Positions 16,337-24,223 of a stretch of DNA of 64,000 nucleotides are shown one piece after another. Source of the DNA: Paenibacillus pabuli NBRC 13638. GTDB taxonomy: Bacteria > Bacillota > Bacilli > Paenibacillales > Paenibacillaceae. The notes beneath the pieces are model-generated. The model was not told the origin of the DNA. It searched no databases and saw only the letters and a program-made list of their open reading frames with translations. Location of the stretch: NCBI RefSeq assembly GCF_001514495.1, contig NZ_BCNM01000012.1, positions 62,001 to 126,000 of the forward strand, in the 5' to 3' direction. The translations under genes were made by a program, and so were the position numbers. Within the stretch, counting starts at the first letter, position 1, and each line of letters starts with the position of its first letter.

Positions 16337-18247
16337 ATGGGGATTCAGGAGGATATCAAGCTGTGGGATCAGGTTCAGGTACGCGTGCTTGATGTCCGTC
16401 TAATATCATTAGCAACAAACGAAAATTTTCGAAATTATGTATTACCAACCAGTGCGTTTGTGTATGTCAATGGCAGGGGTCAAATCTGGTTGGATAACGA
16501 AGTATGGTCTGCAGGCAGATTTCTGTTGGTGCACGGAGGCAAAGGAAGGCGTATGACTCTTGAAGCAGCAGGGGTTATTGAGGTATATCTGATATTCTAC
16601 AAATCAACACTTCCCTCCAACGTTCTTCTGGACTACCAAATGATGCTATTACAGAGCAATCCCTTCGAGCGATCGTGGGGAATAGAGCCAGATAACGCAC
16701 TACAGTTGCATGAACTTATTCGGAATATACATGATTGCTGGAATGGACAGGATCAATTGGGCAGCATTCAGGTAAAGGTTTTTTTCTTTCAACTGATACA
16801 GCTTGCGTTGGCGCAGCAGAATCGAGTGGAAAATGAAGGTCAACAACTCTCGTTAACGGATCAGGTTTTGCGCCATATAACCACTCATTTTCGGCAATCG
16901 ATCTCCCTTGATTCGCTCGCTCAGTCCTTGAATTACAGCCCGCAATATTTGTCGCGCAAGTTCAAAGAACAGATTGGCGTTACACCGACTGAATATTTGA
17001 TCCGGTTAAGGATTGGGGAAGCAAGGGCTCTGCTCTCTGCTACGGAGGCTTCATTACAAGAGATTGCAGCGTATGTGGGTTATCCGGACCCCTTTTATTT
17101 TAATCGCATGTTCAAAAAAGAGATGGGAATCACGCCAGGACAGTATCGATTGAAGCAGCGGGAAAACATGAATAGAGTTTCAAATAGTACAGTAAACGCA
17201 ACAAATGAATCCATTGTAACAGGAGGAACAGAACGTTATCCTTTAATTGATGATGATTATCATTATCAATATAATGGAGATGAGGAAATCAACATGTTTA
17301 ACCAGTTAAGATCGGCGATCATGTCACTTGCGCTTGTGTTTACATTAAGTGCTTGCGGGACAACCGGGCAAGATGCAGGAACACCAGAGACAGCGGTTGA
17401 ACCCGAACAACCGGCAATGATGGAAACGAAAATCGTAAATACAGCCTTTGGCGAGGTAGAGGTTCCTGTACATCCGGAGCGAGTTGCTGCAATTGATTAT
17501 TTGGGTACAGTCCTTGCTCTTGGTGTCAAACCCATTGCTGGCGGGCAATTTCTCATGAATAGCCCTTATCTGGAAGGGCATTTGGATGGATTGGAAACGA
17601 TTGGTGACTCCATTGAACAGCTGATGGAGCTTGAACCTGATCTTATAATTACCTTGAACCCGGACAAAGGAGCCTTTGAAAAATACAGCAAGATTGCACC
17701 AACCGTCTCCATTGCATCCAGTACTTTCCCAACGCTGAAGGAAGAGGTCACTTATTTTGGTGAAGTACTTGGCAAACAGGCTGAGGCGAAGCAATGGCTG
17801 ACGGAATTCGATCAAGAGATTGCAACAATAAAGAAGGAAGTCCAGGAGGTTGTTCCCGCTGATGCTACATTCTCCGTGATGCAAGAGTACGATCGCCAAG
17901 TATTTATTTTTGGTAATCAATCGGGCCGTGGCGGGCGTAACATCTACGAGCTGCTTGGTCTGCAAGCGCCCGCAGCTGTCCCTGCCGAGTTAATGCAAGG
18001 GGCGTATCATGAATTCTCAATTGAGCTGCTCTCCAAATACGCCGGGGATTATATTATTCTGACCAGTAAATCACAGCTTAAAGATTTACAAGCAGACCCT
18101 GTATGGGGTTCATTACCTGCTGTCAAAAATGGAAGAGTGTACATATGGACGGAGGAGCAGTCCTGGTTCCGTGACCCGATTGCTCTCCTGAAACAGACAC
18201 AGGATCTGGCTGAATGGATTATTAAAATGAATAAGCAGACACAATGA
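16337..18247 (+). CDS. AraC regulator reading in frame into a siderophore-binding lipoprotein
   Basis: One uninterrupted 636-codon frame encodes two proteins' worth of sequence. Residues about 1-165 form a cupin-like sensor and 173-278 an AraC DNA-binding domain (HTH motifs LSRKFKEQIGVTPTEYL and FNRMFKKEMGITPGQYRL). After a 40-residue low-complexity linker comes a lipoprotein signal with lipobox LSAC (Cys340) and a FecB/FeuA-type substrate-binding domain. A buried lipobox makes no sense in a DNA-binding fusion, and the linker DNA holds its own promoter, Fur box and start (ATG 17294). I read it as two adjacent genes lacking a stop between them. ATG 16337 follows AAGGGA by six bases; TTG 16301 has none. 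Confidence 0.75.
   Translation: MGIQEDIKLWDQVQVRVLDVRLISLATNENFRNYVLPTSAFVYVNGRGQIWLDNEVWSAGRFLLVHGGKGRRMTLEAAGVIEVYLIFYKSTLPSNVLLDYQMMLLQSNPFERSWGIEPDNALQLHELIRNIHDCWNGQDQLGSIQVKVFFFQLIQLALAQQNRVENEGQQLSLTDQVLRHITTHFRQSISLDSLAQSLNYSPQYLSRKFKEQIGVTPTEYLIRLRIGEARALLSATEASLQEIAAYVGYPDPFYFNRMFKKEMGITPGQYRLKQRENMNRVSNSTVNATNESIVTGGTERYPLIDDDYHYQYNGDEEINMFNQLRSAIMSLALVFTLSACGTTGQDAGTPETAVEPEQPAMMETKIVNTAFGEVEVPVHPERVAAIDYLGTVLALGVKPIAGGQFLMNSPYLEGHLDGLETIGDSIEQLMELEPDLIITLNPDKGAFEKYSKIAPTVSIASSTFPTLKEEVTYFGEVLGKQAEAKQWLTEFDQEIATIKKEVQEVVPADATFSVMQEYDRQVFIFGNQSGRGGRNIYELLGLQAPAAVPAELMQGAYHEFSIELLSKYAGDYIILTSKSQLKDLQADPVWGSLPAVKNGRVYIWTEEQSWFRDPIALLKQTQDLAEWIIKMNKQTQ
17247..17275 (+). promoter_or_regulatory. 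Internal Fur-regulated promoter within the AraC/lipoprotein frame
   Basis: TTGATG (17247-17252), exactly 17 bases and TATAAT (17270-17275), with a Fur box (17249-17267, 17 of 19 matches to GATAATGATAATCATTATC) filling the spacer. It would drive the lipoprotein from ATG 17294 under iron limitation. Confidence 0.8.
17294..18247 (+). CDS. Iron-siderophore substrate-binding lipoprotein (internal start)
   Basis: Translation from ATG 17294 gives a 317-aa protein with a textbook lipoprotein signal: basic start NQLR, hydrophobic core MSLALVFTL, lipobox LSAC with Cys21. The mature part starts with FGEVEVPVHPERVAAIDYLGTVLALGVKPI and continues through LEPDLIIT and YIWTEEQSWFRDP, the FecB/FeuA fold of class III siderophore binders. 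GAGATGAGG lies upstream of the ATG. It would hand ferric siderophore to a FecCD permease, but no permease or ATPase gene is nearby. The same bases are also the 3' half of the long frame starting at 16337. Confidence 0.75.
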   Translation: MFNQLRSAIMSLALVFTLSACGTTGQDAGTPETAVEPEQPAMMETKIVNTAFGEVEVPVHPERVAAIDYLGTVLALGVKPIAGGQFLMNSPYLEGHLDGLETIGDSIEQLMELEPDLIITLNPDKGAFEKYSKIAPTVSIASSTFPTLKEEVTYFGEVLGKQAEAKQWLTEFDQEIATIKKEVQEVVPADATFSVMQEYDRQVFIFGNQSGRGGRNIYELLGLQAPAAVPAELMQGAYHEFSIELLSKYAGDYIILTSKSQLKDLQADPVWGSLPAVKNGRVYIWTEEQSWFRDPIALLKQTQDLAEWIIKMNKQTQ

Positions 18248-18273
18248 GGACAGTCTGTTTCTGACAATTCTTT

Positions 18274-18313
18274 AAGGCCCGGATGCACTTTACGTGCATG
18301 CCGGGCCTTTTCA
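18274..18313 (+). terminator. Terminator after the AraC/lipoprotein frame
   Basis: AAGGCCCGG and an inner ATGCAC pair with GTGCAT and CCGGGCCTT, then a short T run. Confidence 0.9.
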
Positions 18314-18346
18314 TGGTTCTTTTTGTTTTAAGCTGAATCGACTTGC

Positions 18347-18860
18347 TTATGATTGAATCTCCAAGATCTCGATATCATAGGGGCCAAGTTCCAAATGAGG
18401 GCCTTAATTGATCCGCATAAACTGCGATTGGCTGTGCCGTGTCCAGTTCCAATACATCAGCCCATTGTGAGGCAGCATATGTGTTGCCCTTCTCATCCCG
18501 AATCTTAATGGTGTCGCCGCCGACGGGATCATATTCGGCAACACGTACGCCTGAACAAGCAGATAACAAGCCAGGAAGGGGAGCCATGACACAGACGTTA
18601 TTATCGTTTTTGACACCGGTGCGATGCGTCAGGATCAATATGCCACCCTCCGCTGCAAAAGCTTGCAAACGTTCCGCTGTGTTCTCGTCGAGCAAATACA
18701 GGTGCGGCGCAATGATGATTTTGTAGCCATTCAGCGCTTCCGAGGAATGGATAACATCTGTACTGATCCCACGTTTGGTCAAGGCGCGATGCCATACTCT
18801 TGCTAGCTGAACTGGAAGGAATTCGGAATCAATCGAAGGGGCGTCATTACTGAGTCATCA
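18347..18860 (-). pseudogene. GH42 beta-galactosidase remnant (C-terminal part)
   Basis: Reading the minus strand, homology to the GH42 trimerisation domain runs from about 18840: VWHRALTKRGISTDVI, YKIIIAPHLYLLDENTAERL and GGILILTHRTGVKNDNN. It has no catalytic barrel, which should lie at higher coordinates. After QPIAVYADQLR the frame breaks; a +1 frame then gives LELGPYDIEILEIQS and a stop (18347-18349), which looks like the true C-terminus. So there are at least two lesions: loss of the 5' two thirds and a small deletion or frameshift near 18400. It abuts the AraC remnant at about 18845-18860. Confidence 0.75.
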
Positions 18861-19197
18861 GGATACGATTCGCTCCACGGTCGATTATATTCGTCTTCAA
18901 TGCAAACACCCGCTAAGCCTTGCCGAAATGGCAGATACTGCGGGATACAGCGTGTATTATTTTAATCGGTTGTTCAAGAGCATCATGGGCGTCCCTCCCG
19001 GCAGGTATCTGCTGGATTGCCGCATTCTGGTTGCGAAGAGAATGCTCGTTGACTCGAAATTGTCCGTGAAGCAAATTGCTTCTCAGTGCGGATTTACGCA
19101 CAGCAGCTATTTTATTCGCATGTTTCGTAGCTATATCGGAATGACACCACAACAATTCAGATTATTGTATAGTTCGGGAAACATCCACCATCCATAA
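18845..19197 (+). pseudogene. AraC-family regulator remnant (DNA-binding domain only)
   Basis: The plus-strand frame SHQDTIRSTVDYIRLQ, then LAEMADTAGYSVYYFNRLFK and IASQCGFTHSSYFIRMFR is a complete AraC-type double HTH. The N-terminal sensor half is missing; homology starts exactly where the beta-galactosidase remnant stops. No good ribosome site precedes ATG 18928 and the frame is closed by TGA at 18808. The original was probably the divergent regulator of the beta-galactosidase gene. Nonfunctional, unless a short DNA-binding peptide is still made. Confidence 0.75.
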
Positions 19198-19202
19198 TCA
19201 AA

Positions 19203-19242
19203 AAAAACGTGCTGCCCAGTTTCTACGGAGCGGCACGTTTTT
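19203..19242. terminator. Bidirectional terminator
   Basis: AAAAACGTGC and GC pair with GC and GCACGTTTTT around a 12-base loop, with A and T runs outside, between the AraC remnant (+) and the lipoprotein gene (-). Confidence 0.85.
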
Positions 19243-19288
19243 ACTATATGACTGAACAGTAGGAGGGGATAGATGATGTCCAACGAGG

Positions 19289-19963
19289 TTATTTGTTCTG
19301 ATCTTCGCTCTGGATTTCCTGCAGCTCATCAATGCTTAGCGTGAGATCATTCTCAGGGTTCGCGCTCACAATCACTTCGGACTTCGATTGCTGCTCACCC
19401 GGTTGAGTCGATTTGGCGGCGGGTTTGATCACATACAGGCTTTGCACGGAATTCAGCAGGCTGGCGGGGGTGTCCTCATACGTTTCCAGGAAGAGAACAT
19501 AATCTTTGGTGGGAATGAATTTGATATTGTCATCATTAATAATCTCGGTATTGCCCAGCTGTCCGCCAAGCTGCTTCACTTCAATGGTGTCTCCGGCAGC
19601 ATGAGTTCCTTTGAAAGATTCAACAACCTTAATGGTATAAATCGTATAGATTTTATCAAAAGGAACAATATTTTCACCTCCGGGGTTCGTTTGCTCATCC
19701 AGAGCACTTTCATTTACAGCAGGGGCTTGTACCATATCATTTAATGCTTCCACTCGGGTTTGAATGACACTGCCTCTAACGATGGTGTTTGCTCTCTCGG
19801 AAAGATCGCCGATGCTTGAGTAACTTGGGAAGTCCTCGGAAGCAATCATCGTAACCGGTTCATCTATAGAGGCAGCTGTATTTGTCATAGCTGAGGAGCA
19901 GCCTAGGGCTGATAAAATGAAAATGGAAGAGGCTAGCATGGTCAATACTCGAATTTTTTTCAT
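19289..19963 (-). CDS. Hypothetical lipoprotein, partner of metalloprotease gene
   Basis: A 224-aa protein with a lipoprotein signal (MKKIRVLTM, hydrophobic core, lipobox LSALGC with Cys22). The mature part has a beta-rich domain (SIGDLSERANTIVRGSVI ... IYTIKVVESFKG ... TIEVKQLGGQLG ... FIPTKDYVLFLETY), resembling secreted domains of unknown function found with metalloproteases. The tail is rich in Gln, Ser and Glu. AAGGAGG precedes the ATG. The gene lies 43 bases downstream of the protease gene on the same strand, so they form an operon. Function unknown. Confidence 0.75.
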   Translation of the reverse strand: MKKIRVLTMLASSIFILSALGCSSAMTNTAASIDEPVTMIASEDFPSYSSIGDLSERANTIVRGSVIQTRVEALNDMVQAPAVNESALDEQTNPGGENIVPFDKIYTIYTIKVVESFKGTHAAGDTIEVKQLGGQLGNTEIINDDNIKFIPTKDYVLFLETYEDTPASLLNSVQSLYVIKPAAKSTQPGEQQSKSEVIVSANPENDLTLSIDELQEIQSEDQNK

Positions 19964-20006
19964 GGATAGGAATCCTCCTTGGATTTAGGGATTTGAGAAC
20001 AGCGGA

Positions 20007-20528
20007 TTAGTACTTGGATCTGACGTTGTTGATATCGAAGGTTTGAGGCTTTGTCATTGTGTTCCGGTTACGGGAGTAGAGCATAATGGAAGGACTGCTG
20101 GTGGTTGGGTTGTCCCCGAGCCAAACGGAGTGTCCGAGCTCGTGAACGAATACGCTTTGAATAAAGTTGGACAAGTTAGTGGCATCAGCCGCAATGGTGG
20201 TTGCATTCAATTCAATGCGGAAGCTTACGACCTGACTGCCAGACACCGAGGCATAGTTGACACCATATGCCGTGTTATTAAAGTTTCCGGCAGTAATGGT
20301 GTTGGGGGAATTGCTCGTTTTGGTGAACTGTACTTTGGCGCCGGCATTGTTCCAGTTGCTAAGGGATGCATCCATGGGGGTTTGCCATGCGGAGGCGTAG
20401 TTGTATGTACGAATCGGGATGGTGGAGCTCGAGTAGCCGTAGGTTAGAAAAGTTGCCGCATAGATGGTACTGCCGAACATCGCGATGGCCGAAAACAACA
20501 TGATGCTCATGAGAAACTTCCTTTTCAT
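20007..20528 (-). CDS. Secreted metzincin-like zinc metalloprotease
   Basis: A 173-aa secreted protein with a signal peptide (MKRKFLMSIMLFSAIAMFGS, cleavage near IYA-AT). The zinc motif is VHELGHSVWLGD: His, Glu and His of HExxH followed at +10 from the first His by Asp, as in snapalysin-type enzymes where Asp replaces the third His of matrixins. SIMLYSR downstream is a plausible Met-turn. At this size there is no propeptide. ATG 20528 is used because TGGAGG lies eight bases upstream; TTG 20543 overlaps that site. Cotranscribed with the lipoprotein gene at 19289. Confidence 0.8.
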   Translation of the reverse strand: MKRKFLMSIMLFSAIAMFGSTIYAATFLTYGYSSSTIPIRTYNYASAWQTPMDASLSNWNNAGAKVQFTKTSNSPNTITAGNFNNTAYGVNYASVSGSQVVSFRIELNATTIAADATNLSNFIQSVFVHELGHSVWLGDNPTTSSPSIMLYSRNRNTMTKPQTFDINNVRSKY

Positions 20529-20755
20529 ACTTAAAACCTCCAATAATTGTATTTTTTTCTCTATTATAGTAACAAGGAATAAAGCGGTTGAAATGAGTCT
20601 TAAGTCTTTGTTTTCGAGTATAAAACAAAGGATTTTGCCGTATTGGTTATTCTTTTCGTCTGAAAAGTCGATTGCTGACTATATACGCATGCATAATTTC
20701 CCTGAAATAACAAACAATACATTCAAATTCAAGCAGGGAAAGGAAGTGTCTGAGC

Positions 20756-21433
20756 ATGTGCAACCGTTTTTCATTGGCAGCCGATTTGGATGAAGTCAGG
20801 GATCATTTCAAGATTGAACGGGTGATGTATTATTACAAAAACCGTTACAATATCAGCCCAACCCAGCATACACCGATTATTTTGCATCAGGATGGTGAGC
20901 GGGTACTGGACGAGTTCCGTTGGGGTTTCATTCCGTTCTGGGGACGCGATGCAGTCAACGCCAATCTCATGACGGTGCATGAGAATCCAGCCTACTACAA
21001 GCTGGTAGAGACGAAGCGTTGTGTTATTCCGTGCAATGGTTTGTATTACTGGCGTCAGGAAGGCAAGAAAAGCTATGCGGTGCGTGTCGTTATGCCGGAT
21101 CGCGGATTGTTTGGCATTGCAGGATTATACGAGGTCTGGAAAGATACGCGCAAACAGCCGCTGCGCACCTGCACGATGCTGATGGCGGGGGCGAACATGG
21201 TTACACGGGAATTTGGCAGCAAAATGCCGGCGATTCTGTCCGAAGAAGAAATCAATACCTGGCTTGATCCGGCCAATACACGGGTGACTCAATTGCTGCC
21301 GTTGTTGAAATCCTACAATAGTACAGAGATGAATCTGTACCCGGTTACTCCGATGGTAGCCAATGATGAGCATGACTGCTATGAATGTGTGGAAGAGATG
21401 GACCAAAAGCTGGCATATGTACGCAGTTTCTAA
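20756..21433 (+). CDS. Divergent SRAP (YedK/HMCES-like) protein
   Basis: A 225-aa protein of the SOS-response-associated peptidase family, which crosslinks abasic sites in single-stranded DNA through Cys2. It starts MCNRF (family consensus MCGRF) and keeps PSYN-like NISPTQ, RWGFIPFW, CVIPCNG, AGLYEVW and KMPAIL. By eye-alignment with Bacillus YoqW, the catalytic Glu of FYEW is replaced by Tyr98 (LYYW) and the catalytic His of HDRMP by Gly154 (GSKMP); the NARxET Arg and Glu also differ. Cys2 is retained. Monocistronic; length normal. Activity is doubtful or altered. Confidence 0.85.
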   Translation: MCNRFSLAADLDEVRDHFKIERVMYYYKNRYNISPTQHTPIILHQDGERVLDEFRWGFIPFWGRDAVNANLMTVHENPAYYKLVETKRCVIPCNGLYYWRQEGKKSYAVRVVMPDRGLFGIAGLYEVWKDTRKQPLRTCTMLMAGANMVTREFGSKMPAILSEEEINTWLDPANTRVTQLLPLLKSYNSTEMNLYPVTPMVANDEHDCYECVEEMDQKLAYVRSF

Positions 21434-21454
21434 GCTGAGCAAGCCGTTTTATGA

Positions 21455-21486
21455 GGCGGAGAGTCGTAGGACACTCCGTCTTTTTG
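21455..21486 (+). terminator. Terminator after the SRAP gene
   Basis: GGCGGAG pairs imperfectly with CTCCGTC around a short loop, followed by five T. Confidence 0.6.
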
Positions 21487-21528
21487 GATTGAGCATGGGA
21501 AAAAAGTGTAATGAAAAAAAATGAAAAG

Positions 21529-21566
21529 TTGCAATGTGAGTCAAACGTAACTATAATCATTACAGT
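21529..21566 (+). promoter_or_regulatory. Promoter of the OYE-family gene
   Basis: TTGCAA (21529-21534), 17 bases and TATAAT (21552-21557). The -10 lies in GTAACTATAATCATTAC, whose first eleven bases equal the minus-strand reading of the nitroreductase operator (882-900). Confidence 0.65.
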
Positions 21567-21626
21567 AAGCAAACGCATATATTCATATATCTATAAAAAG
21601 AGATACTTAATCAGGAGGGAACACGA

Positions 21627-22757
21627 ATGAATCCAAAGTATAGTTCGATGTTTGAACAAGTTTCACTGCCAAGTGGCATTACGCTGAAAAACCGGATCGT
21701 GCTCGCTCCCATGACTCATATGTCTTCGAATCCGGATGGCACCGTATCCGACGCTGAACTTGCTTATTATGCACGTCGTACGGGCGGTGCTGGCATGTCC
21801 GTTACAGCTGTAACGTATGTTACGCCGAATGGTATTGGTTTTCCGGGTCAATTTGCCGCTTATGACGACAGCTTTATTCCCGGTCTGAAACGTTTGGCCG
21901 ACACTATTAAACAGCAGGGCTCCAAAGCCGTACTGCAAATTTTCCACGCCGGCCGTCTTACGCCGGAACAAGCAGTACCGGCAGGTCAGGTTGTTGCTCC
22001 AAGTGCTGTTGCAAGTGAGCGTCCAGGTTCTCCTGAACCACGAGAGTTGTCGGACGATGAAATTACATCCATTATCAAGGACTTTGGTGAAGCGACTCGT
22101 CGTGCGGTTGAAGCTGGATTTGACGGAGTTGAGATTCATGGTGCGAACGGTTATCTGATTCAGCAATTCTACTCCCCGCATTCCAATCGGCGTGAAGATC
22201 GCTGGGGTGGAAGCATTGAAAAGCGCCTGACATTCCCGCTGGCAGTCGTGGATGAAGTACAGAAAGTGGTAGCAGAACATACAAAACTGCCGTTTATTGT
22301 GGGATACCGTTTCTCACCGGAAGAGCCGGAAACACCGGGATTGACCATGGAAGAGACGTATGCACTTGTCGACGCACTGAAAGATAAAAATCTGGATTAC
22401 TTGCATGTATCCGTCAACGAGTTCTGGTCCAAGCCAAGACGGGGTGAAGCAGATACACGTTCCAGAATTGAATTTATCCTTGACCGTGTTGGCGGTAAAT
22501 TGCCTGTCATTGGTGTAGGTTCCATTCATACGGCAGATGAGGCAGCTGAAGCACTTGAGAGCGGTGTGTCCTTGCTGGCGATTGGCCGTGAGCTGATTAT
22601 CGAGCCGGATTGGGTCGAGAAAATCGAAAGTGGACGTGAAGAAGATATCGAGACCATTCTGACCAAAGCGGATCAGGAGCGTCTGGTGATTCCTGACGGT
22701 TTGTGGAATGCGATTATTCACACACCGGGCTGGTTCCCAATGGCTGACGATAAATAA
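21627..22757 (+). CDS. NADH-dependent flavin oxidoreductase (Old Yellow Enzyme family)
   Basis: A 376-aa TIM-barrel flavoenzyme. The start LPSGITLKNRIVLAPMTHMSS is the FMN-binding first strand; VLQIFHAGR supplies the flavin-contacting Gln and His; FDGVEIHGANGYLIQQFYSP..NRREDRWGGS is the OYE signature; VGSIHTADEAAEAL and LAIGRELI bind the FMN phosphate. It resembles Bacillus YqiG. It reduces activated alkenes or nitro compounds with NADH. AGGAGGG precedes ATG 21627. Its promoter shares an 11-base element with that of the nitroreductase, hinting at a common electrophile response. Confidence 0.9.
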   Translation: MNPKYSSMFEQVSLPSGITLKNRIVLAPMTHMSSNPDGTVSDAELAYYARRTGGAGMSVTAVTYVTPNGIGFPGQFAAYDDSFIPGLKRLADTIKQQGSKAVLQIFHAGRLTPEQAVPAGQVVAPSAVASERPGSPEPRELSDDEITSIIKDFGEATRRAVEAGFDGVEIHGANGYLIQQFYSPHSNRREDRWGGSIEKRLTFPLAVVDEVQKVVAEHTKLPFIVGYRFSPEEPETPGLTMEETYALVDALKDKNLDYLHVSVNEFWSKPRRGEADTRSRIEFILDRVGGKLPVIGVGSIHTADEAAEALESGVSLLAIGRELIIEPDWVEKIESGREEDIETILTKADQERLVIPDGLWNAIIHTPGWFPMADDK

Positions 22758-22778
22758 GACATGATCTCATAGAGAATG

Positions 22779-22804
22779 GAGGGAGCGGAAGCTCCCTCTT
22801 TTTT
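22779..22804 (+). terminator. Terminator after the OYE gene
   Basis: GAGGGAGC-GGAA-GCTCCCTC is a perfect eight-pair stem with a tetraloop, followed by six T. Confidence 0.95.
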
Positions 22805-22919
22805 GCACTCACTCACTACACCGATTGCACTTTGATGAAATTCTCCTTCCGGGAGCACTGTGGTATGATGAGATGAACAGGATTCATCTTGGATAATCAA
22901 CGGTTTGGAGTGAATGAAG

Positions 22920-23687
22920 ATGCTCGTGGCTGAACGTTATGAGAAAATTGTAGAATGGGTGGATGCGCAGGGAAGCATGCGCGTAACCGAGCTTAGTGAA
23001 CGCTGCGGTGTGACGGAAGAGACCATCCGTCGTGATCTGGACAAGCTGGAGCAGGCGGGAAGGCTCAGACGTTCCCATGGTGGGGCTGTCAGCGTAAAAT
23101 ATAAAGAGGAGGGACAGTCGGAAATCCCTTATCCGGAACGGGCTGTAACTTATGCAGAAGAGAAACGCAGAATTGCGGATGAAGCGGTGAAAATGGTAGA
23201 GCCTGGTGACCGGATAGCGCTGGATGCCAGTACAACCGCGTGGTATATGGCGGCAGGACTGCCAAACATACCACTCACCGTGTTGACCAACTCCATTAAA
23301 GTCGCAGCGGAGCTGAGTAACAAGGAACAGATCCGTGTAATCGCGACAGGCGGGCAGCTTGCTTCGAAGTCCCTATCGTTTGTAGGACCGCTAGCTGAAC
23401 GGTCGCTTGATGCGTATCATGTGGATAAAGTTTTCTTATCCTGCAAAGGCGTACATCTGACCAAGGGCATCAGTGAGTCGAATGAATTGCAGGCACTGGT
23501 GAAGCAGAAGATGATCAGCATAGCTGATGAAGTTATATTGCTGGCGGATTCGAGCAAGTTTGGTGTTCAGGCTTTTACAAGAGTGGCGGAACTCAGTAGT
23601 GTGGCAAAAGTAATTACCGATCTGGGCTTGGACGAACAGCAGGTTAGCGCATTGAATGAACAATCCATAGCATGTGTCCGGGTCTAA
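22920..23687 (+). CDS. DeoR/GlpR-family transcriptional regulator
   Basis: A 255-aa regulator: N-terminal winged HTH (VTELSERCGVTEETIRRDLDKL, with the family hallmark RRDL) and a C-terminal sugar-phosphate sensor (DASTTAWYMA, TNSIKVAAELS, GGQL, SFVGPLAE, LADSSKFG). Start ATG 22920 is chosen because GGAG lies nine bases upstream; ATG 22914 is too close. It closely resembles the DeoR protein at 33797 in the rhamnose cluster. Twenty bases downstream lies an OsmC gene, probably cotranscribed. The target genes are not evident locally. Confidence 0.88.
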   Translation: MLVAERYEKIVEWVDAQGSMRVTELSERCGVTEETIRRDLDKLEQAGRLRRSHGGAVSVKYKEEGQSEIPYPERAVTYAEEKRRIADEAVKMVEPGDRIALDASTTAWYMAAGLPNIPLTVLTNSIKVAAELSNKEQIRVIATGGQLASKSLSFVGPLAERSLDAYHVDKVFLSCKGVHLTKGISESNELQALVKQKMISIADEVILLADSSKFGVQAFTRVAELSSVAKVITDLGLDEQQVSALNEQSIACVRV

Positions 23688-23706
23688 TTAGAAAGGAATG
23701 AATAGA

Positions 23707-24165
23707 ATGAAACATCCTTTTCACCTGAAAGCTACTTGGAATGGTGGACGTAACAGTGAAGGGCACATCGATGCCGGCGGGTTAAAGACAGTCATTTCAA
23801 TTCCACAGGAGATGGGGGGTCCGGGTACCGGTACCAATCCCGATGAAATGCTGCTGGGTGCTGCTTCCACCTGTTACCTGATTACACTGGCAGCGATGCT
23901 GGAGCGATCAGATATTACACCGGATGAACTGACACTGGAGTCCGAAGCGACGGTGGATGTCACGAATAACATATTTACGTATGAGCGGATCGTGCATAGA
24001 CCCCGCATTGTGCTCAAAGCGGATGCATCTGAGGCAGATTTGAAGAAAACTGAACGTCTGGCACATAAAGCAGAAGAGTCCTGCATGATCTCCAGAGCTG
24101 TGGCTGGTAACGTAGCGATTGAGACACAGCCTGTGATTATAACAGCAGGGGTTAATGCGGTGTGA
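23707..24165 (+). CDS. OsmC family peroxiredoxin-like protein
   Basis: A 152-aa protein with both redox cysteines of the family: PDEMLLGAASTCYLITLA (Cys around residue 57) and EESCMISRA (around 131). OsmC/Ohr proteins reduce organic hydroperoxides with a Cys pair as dimers. The short N-terminal beta part with ATWNGGRNSEG resembles the SACOL1771-type branch. ATG 23707 fits the AAAGGA ribosome site nine bases upstream better than ATG 23698. It follows the DeoR gene closely. Confidence 0.87.
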   Translation: MKHPFHLKATWNGGRNSEGHIDAGGLKTVISIPQEMGGPGTGTNPDEMLLGAASTCYLITLAAMLERSDITPDELTLESEATVDVTNNIFTYERIVHRPRIVLKADASEADLKKTERLAHKAEESCMISRAVAGNVAIETQPVIITAGVNAV

Positions 24166-24223
24166 TATACTGAAGAATAGGCGGCTTGAGCCGTCATTTG
24201 TGTAAGATAAGGGGAAGTTCGGT

